Below are positions 61,701 through 64,000 of a stretch of 64,000 nucleotides of DNA, piece after piece. Numbering within the stretch: the stretch's first letter is position 1; each line of letters starts with the position of its first letter. The position numbers were made by a program, and so were the translations under genes. Origin of the DNA: Arthrobacter sp. NtRootA1 (GTDB lineage Bacteria; Actinomycetota; Actinomycetes; Actinomycetales; Micrococcaceae); NCBI RefSeq assembly GCF_019976975.1, contig NZ_AP024630.1, positions 3,224,001 through 3,288,000 on the forward strand. Reading direction: 5' to 3'. The notes below the pieces were generated by a model, which was not told the DNA's origin, ran no database searches, and saw only the letters and a program-made list of their open reading frames with translations.

Positions 61701-64000
61701 GGCAACAAGGGTGTCGTCTCTCTGGTGGTCGACCGCCACATGGACCCGGACGAGGCGCGTGCCCAGGGCCTGGAGCAGGAGGTGGCCTGGTTCGGGGAGA
61801 ACCCGGGCATCGACGTGGTGATGAGCCCGTTTTCGCTGATCTCCCGCCGCAACGCCGGATCGGCGCGCGAGCTGATGGGCGGTGCCGTGGGCGACATCCG
61901 CCGCCCGGCCGTCCAGGGCCCCGAGGCCGGGCCGGTCGACGGAGGGTTGGGCGAGATGCGGTTCGTGGTCACCCACATGGCTGTCGACGAGAAGACTAAG
62001 ATCTACGACGACGAACAGGTGCGCGCCGGCAAGGGGCGCAAGGCCTCCTCGCAGCTGGCCTGGGCGCTGCAGTCCCAGGACTGCCCGGCGATCATGCGCG
62101 AGTTCTACGGCCACAACTCCGGTGCCGAGTCGAACCTGCGCGAGTATCTGCTGGTGGCGGGACTGGACATGGAGGCCGACGGCACCCTGCGCGTCGTGGG
62201 CCAAGCCGAGAGTGTCGACGAGCGGCCCGAGCGCCGCCTGATCCCGATGCCAGAACTGATGCGCACGCAGCCGCGCAGCGAGGGCGCGACGCCGGGGCTG
62301 AACACCACGGCCATGCGCAAGTCCTTCGGCGACCTGATCGGCGATCGCGGCGGCGACATGGAAATCCCCTTTCCGCTGACCTACCCGACGGGTCAGCTGA
62401 CCGAGACGGTCAGCGCGACTTCGTGGAAGCTGCCGGTGCTCTCTTCGCACCTGCGCAGCGGCCAGGAGTTCGACGACGGCACGTCCGTCACGCACGACTA
62501 CACGCGCAGCTACCAGGACGTCTTCGTCGAAGCCTGCCGCTACCGGTACATGGCCGAGCAGCTGGACGACCACGGCCTGTCGCCGGACAAGCGCGCCGAG
62601 GTGCGCCGGGGCATGAGCGAGTCTGTCTCGCGGGCACAGCGTGCCTTCGAGGCGATCACCACGGACGTGCAGAACCGCGTGCTGACCGGCAAGAACAACA
62701 TCTTCAAGACCGGGCTGATGAGCTCGCGCCTGTCGGACTCGGCCACGATGGTCTGGACCGCCGACCCTCGGCTGGACATCGATCAGATCGCTCTGAGTTC
62801 GGTCAAGGCCGAGCAGCTGGGCCTGGCCGAAGGCGATCACGCGCTGGTCTGGCGCGACCCGGTCCTGCGCGACGCCGGCGTGCGCTACATGCGCGTGGCG
62901 ATCGACGACCGGCTCACCGGCGCGGCGATCAACCCGGTGATGGACCAGTGCTTCGACGGCGACTTCGACGGTGATGCGGTCGCCGTGGTGAGGCTGCACA
63001 GCGAGGCCGCCAAGGCCGAGGCGATGGCCAGGCTCTCGGTCGGAGCGAACCTCCTGGACACCGGCGTGGTGAAGGCCGACGGCTCGCACCCGCTGGCCAT
63101 GCAGGTCTCGCTGGACACCCAGGTGGCGCTGTCCAAGAACCCGGAGCTGGCGGAGAGTCTTGAGAGTGCCGTCAAGGAGGCGAACCGCCTGCGGTTCGTC
63201 AGCGATCCGCACGAGGTTGCCGCCGGCCACGAGGTCCTCGTCGAGGAGCTCAGCGATCTCTATCGCTCGGCACAGCGCGGCGAGTTCGGCTCGGCGCTGA
63301 CCTTCAGCAGCCGCGAGGCGCACTTGCAGAGCGTGCGCGAAGTCTGCGTCGAGACCGGAGCCAAGGGCAGCGAGAAGAAGCTCGGGGACTACGCCCGCAA
63401 CCTCGGCGACGAGCAGGGTACGCCGGGCATCACGCAGGAGGACCAGGAGGCCTCGATGTTCGCCACGGCGATCAAGGCCCACGGCACGGGACTGGGTGGC
63501 TCGTTCTCCCAGCGTGCGGTGCGCGCCCTGCGCGGCGCTGACCTGAAGGCGGTGCTTGAGGTGACCTATCCGGTGACCCAGTCGATCCTGCAGGCCAAGC
63601 ACGACGCTGCGGAGGCCCGGCACAAGTACGAGATGTTGCAGGGTCCCGGGCGCGATCTGTGGCGCGGCCGCAAGCTTGAGCACACCGGCCCCGGCCAGTG
63701 GCGTCCCGAGTTCGCCGACGGCGAGGCTGTCCAGGCCACGGCCGAGGAGTGGGAGGCCCAGTTCGTTGAGTTCTACGAGGCCAAGGACGGGTTCAACGTT
63801 TCGGTCAACCCGGACTGCGTCGCCCGTGTCGCCCGCGCGCTGGAGGACCCGAAGTCGGGCCTGGTGCGCAACCTCGAGGAGGACCCGTCCCTGGCGGGCA
63901 CGGTGATGGACCGTATGGCCTACGGCGGCGACTTCGAGGCGCTGGTGCAGGCTGCGAAGAATCGCGAGAGCGTCTTCGACGGCGAGAAGAACGAGCAGTT
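58731..64000 (+). CDS. single-chain RNA polymerase homolog with fused beta-like and beta-prime-like catalytic parts (3' end outside window)
   Basis: At least 1756 residues, open at the right edge. Residues 983-994 read GDKISDLHGNKG, matching the beta-subunit active-site motif GDK...RHGNKG; Lys985 and Lys993 correspond to the two catalytic-pocket lysines. GGLGEMRFVV follows, like the beta GGQRFGEME block. Beta-prime blocks come next in normal order: KLPVLSSHLR (1234-1242), TGKNNIFKTGLMSSRLSDSA (around 1320-1337), WRDPVLRDAG (Arg1375), then CFDGDFDGDAVAV, with the metal triad Asp1411, Asp1413 and Asp1415. The first 900 residues are unrecognised. AGGAGG lies ten bases before the ATG. It belongs to the two-barrel RNA polymerase superfamily, far from the housekeeping RpoB/RpoC. 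Role: transcription of element genes, by inference. Confidence 0.92.
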   Translation, partial: MKKAHGLRRYFYEYVFYKAVEQAREQSGEIIPISQAKAIRGRVDQILGQRGTALADPGLGVTACLTAIDTAFSERVPDYEPQFGDHSPANERYQTLQREFTRATGVGAEIDPRSARLPISPYDPAWSERATVKRAGTELLYIPDETIVKNAGGEVESLSEPRRGNMTLWRLDEDGKPYEAGRAMTNDDAAGLTALMDKMSRQEYDQVREWVIDGGRDPQTGRVDRNRFMSQRAEARSAALLEELKSQGVAYEVLRDREPGQIKARISGTGMEIRLTDTRQEEYAGARIYDNGTVLRYSTNHRVPGGMAVPAPTSEDAVRLLRFAQGLPIERDDLPGTVVGVVGSSHPEHGRGRSLIDVPDSYHVDRESMFVVADYIVPGESAPRPGSKVMLRRDAKNRSLPTFFVDAEPAEAYGREAVDTARENLRAALGVEELILRAESELQRTEGALDEIEPPEYASDPEVAAIQRSYWDVLTGARSELLRPGATEEMYQERLEEIGELQAGELPDLGNLVYGGTAADKVRAHADDVPFELVGTWDAEPHLIDGEWLDQRFDPARVAKYMTSPTGQWSNLDNLASALRRCGVPPTELMGTSFQATRFKDRIVSFHAATAAPIAEHPSEFMRRIGQTVRESIERNAATPGEILVDAQGVISWTAEKLRRDGKATPVSGEIGQVFDVGSHGEIVTRFASGENALIVPGYEARIKAQTPGEAPKSVEERTVLRGYEQLMHERIQYQLAGDLVSGRSRTGEPASLNAVYSQLYGTKHPVDFIERATTYEVDPATGKATARLDEWTASILETEAKRVRYSNEIKQGSTIYAEYRAERDRTDPADDNVFDAWRLTGGRNMTVLTGTDRNHVTAPGGFFDPVMTGGATNQGIVRYLTEDAAVRPDGTIEPGDPETVTGSRAPLMSRPELETLRYDPFDRQQMTASTIMQSSEVTKPTGTALMTFGGWTADDPIVVSTEFSERHRIRGAGGQLRDLVVGDKISDLHGNKGVVSLVVDRHMDPDEARAQGLEQEVAWFGENPGIDVVMSPFSLISRRNAGSARELMGGAVGDIRRPAVQGPEAGPVDGGLGEMRFVVTHMAVDEKTKIYDDEQVRAGKGRKASSQLAWALQSQDCPAIMREFYGHNSGAESNLREYLLVAGLDMEADGTLRVVGQAESVDERPERRLIPMPELMRTQPRSEGATPGLNTTAMRKSFGDLIGDRGGDMEIPFPLTYPTGQLTETVSATSWKLPVLSSHLRSGQEFDDGTSVTHDYTRSYQDVFVEACRYRYMAEQLDDHGLSPDKRAEVRRGMSESVSRAQRAFEAITTDVQNRVLTGKNNIFKTGLMSSRLSDSATMVWTADPRLDIDQIALSSVKAEQLGLAEGDHALVWRDPVLRDAGVRYMRVAIDDRLTGAAINPVMDQCFDGDFDGDAVAVVRLHSEAAKAEAMARLSVGANLLDTGVVKADGSHPLAMQVSLDTQVALSKNPELAESLESAVKEANRLRFVSDPHEVAAGHEVLVEELSDLYRSAQRGEFGSALTFSSREAHLQSVREVCVETGAKGSEKKLGDYARNLGDEQGTPGITQEDQEASMFATAIKAHGTGLGGSFSQRAVRALRGADLKAVLEVTYPVTQSILQAKHDAAEARHKYEMLQGPGRDLWRGRKLEHTGPGQWRPEFADGEAVQATAEEWEAQFVEFYEAKDGFNVSVNPDCVARVARALEDPKSGLVRNLEEDPSLAGTVMDRMAYGGDFEALVQAAKNRESVFDGEKNEQ

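Larger units (their letters stand above)
11556..64000. mobile_element. composite genomic island inserted in comM (left end; right end outside window)
   Basis: Everything right of the broken comM Walker A codons is accessory: restriction and BREX defence genes, a tyrosine recombinase, and a conjugation module with a relaxase and coupling protein. Neither the rest of comM nor a second copy of the junction sequence is visible, so the element runs past base 64000. Base composition differs inside it: the defence half is moderate in GC with mixed codons, the conjugation half is markedly richer in GC with GAG/CTG/CTC preference. This suggests a composite of at least two sources. No Tn7-like tns genes are visible in this part. 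Confidence 0.8.

Noticed and set aside
60135..63683. Minus-strand open frame of 1182 residues under the polymerase gene
   Set aside because: It is the GC-rich antisense shadow of a gene with clear catalytic motifs; its translation is low in complexity and shows no domain or ribosome site.
1..64000. CRISPR arrays, rRNA or tRNA genes, complete insertion sequences
   Set aside because: No regular spaced repeats, no cloverleaf-forming sequence and no transposase were recognised in this window.

Overview
The window comes from a high-GC actinobacterium, most likely Arthrobacter, Paenarthrobacter or a related Micrococcaceae. The evidence is the aceE / PucR-type regulator / fabD-fabH-acpP-fabF order, a DUF3145 gene, the comM-dprA-xerC neighbourhood, and many GTG starts with GGAGG-type ribosome sites. 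The assignment rests on gene order and protein recognition only.

Bases 1-11555 are ordinary chromosome. They hold the 3' part of aceE (pyruvate dehydrogenase E1), the fatty-acid synthase II operon with its FasR-like regulator, a DUF3145 gene, and on the minus strand xerC, dprA and the 3' part of comM. comM is cut in its Walker A motif at about 11555, and everything to the right, up to the end of the window, looks like an acquired island.

Bases 11556-33400 are a defence and restriction region: a frameshifted DUF262/DUF1524 (GmrSD-like) gene, a GIY-YIG nuclease cassette, a complete type 1 BREX operon (brxA-brxB-brxC-pglX-pglZ-brxL, minus strand) with a small helix-turn-helix gene in front, an unrecognised membrane/coiled-coil protein, and a DUF5131 / TcmP pair that meet tail to tail with overlapping stops.

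Bases 33500-64000 are a mobility and conjugation module of higher GC. It has a tyrosine recombinase, a convergent XRE-type regulator, a pilin-like small membrane protein, a peptidoglycan hydrolase with lysozyme-like and CHAP-like domains, four tandem single-pass membrane proteins of VirB8-like layout, an HUH relaxase, two small proteins that share a C-terminal SERYDYQFE tail, a Clp-like double AAA+ ATPase, a long coiled-coil membrane protein, and a 1364-residue VirD4/TraG-type coupling protein. No VirB4-type ATPase is visible, so the module probably continues beyond base 64000.

The most striking gene is the last one (58731 to beyond 64000). It encodes one chain carrying both catalytic halves of a multisubunit-type RNA polymerase: a beta-like GDK...HGNKG barrel (residues 983-994) and, downstream, beta-prime-like blocks ending in the metal-binding FDGDFDGD motif (residues 1408-1415). 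In addition, the long intergenic regions of the conjugation module share a family of 12-bp boxes (consensus near ATTCGAMTCRTC), often in pairs 22 bp apart and several followed at fixed distance by CTAT. They do not resemble host -35 boxes. They may be operators of the XRE regulator or promoters of the element's own polymerase.
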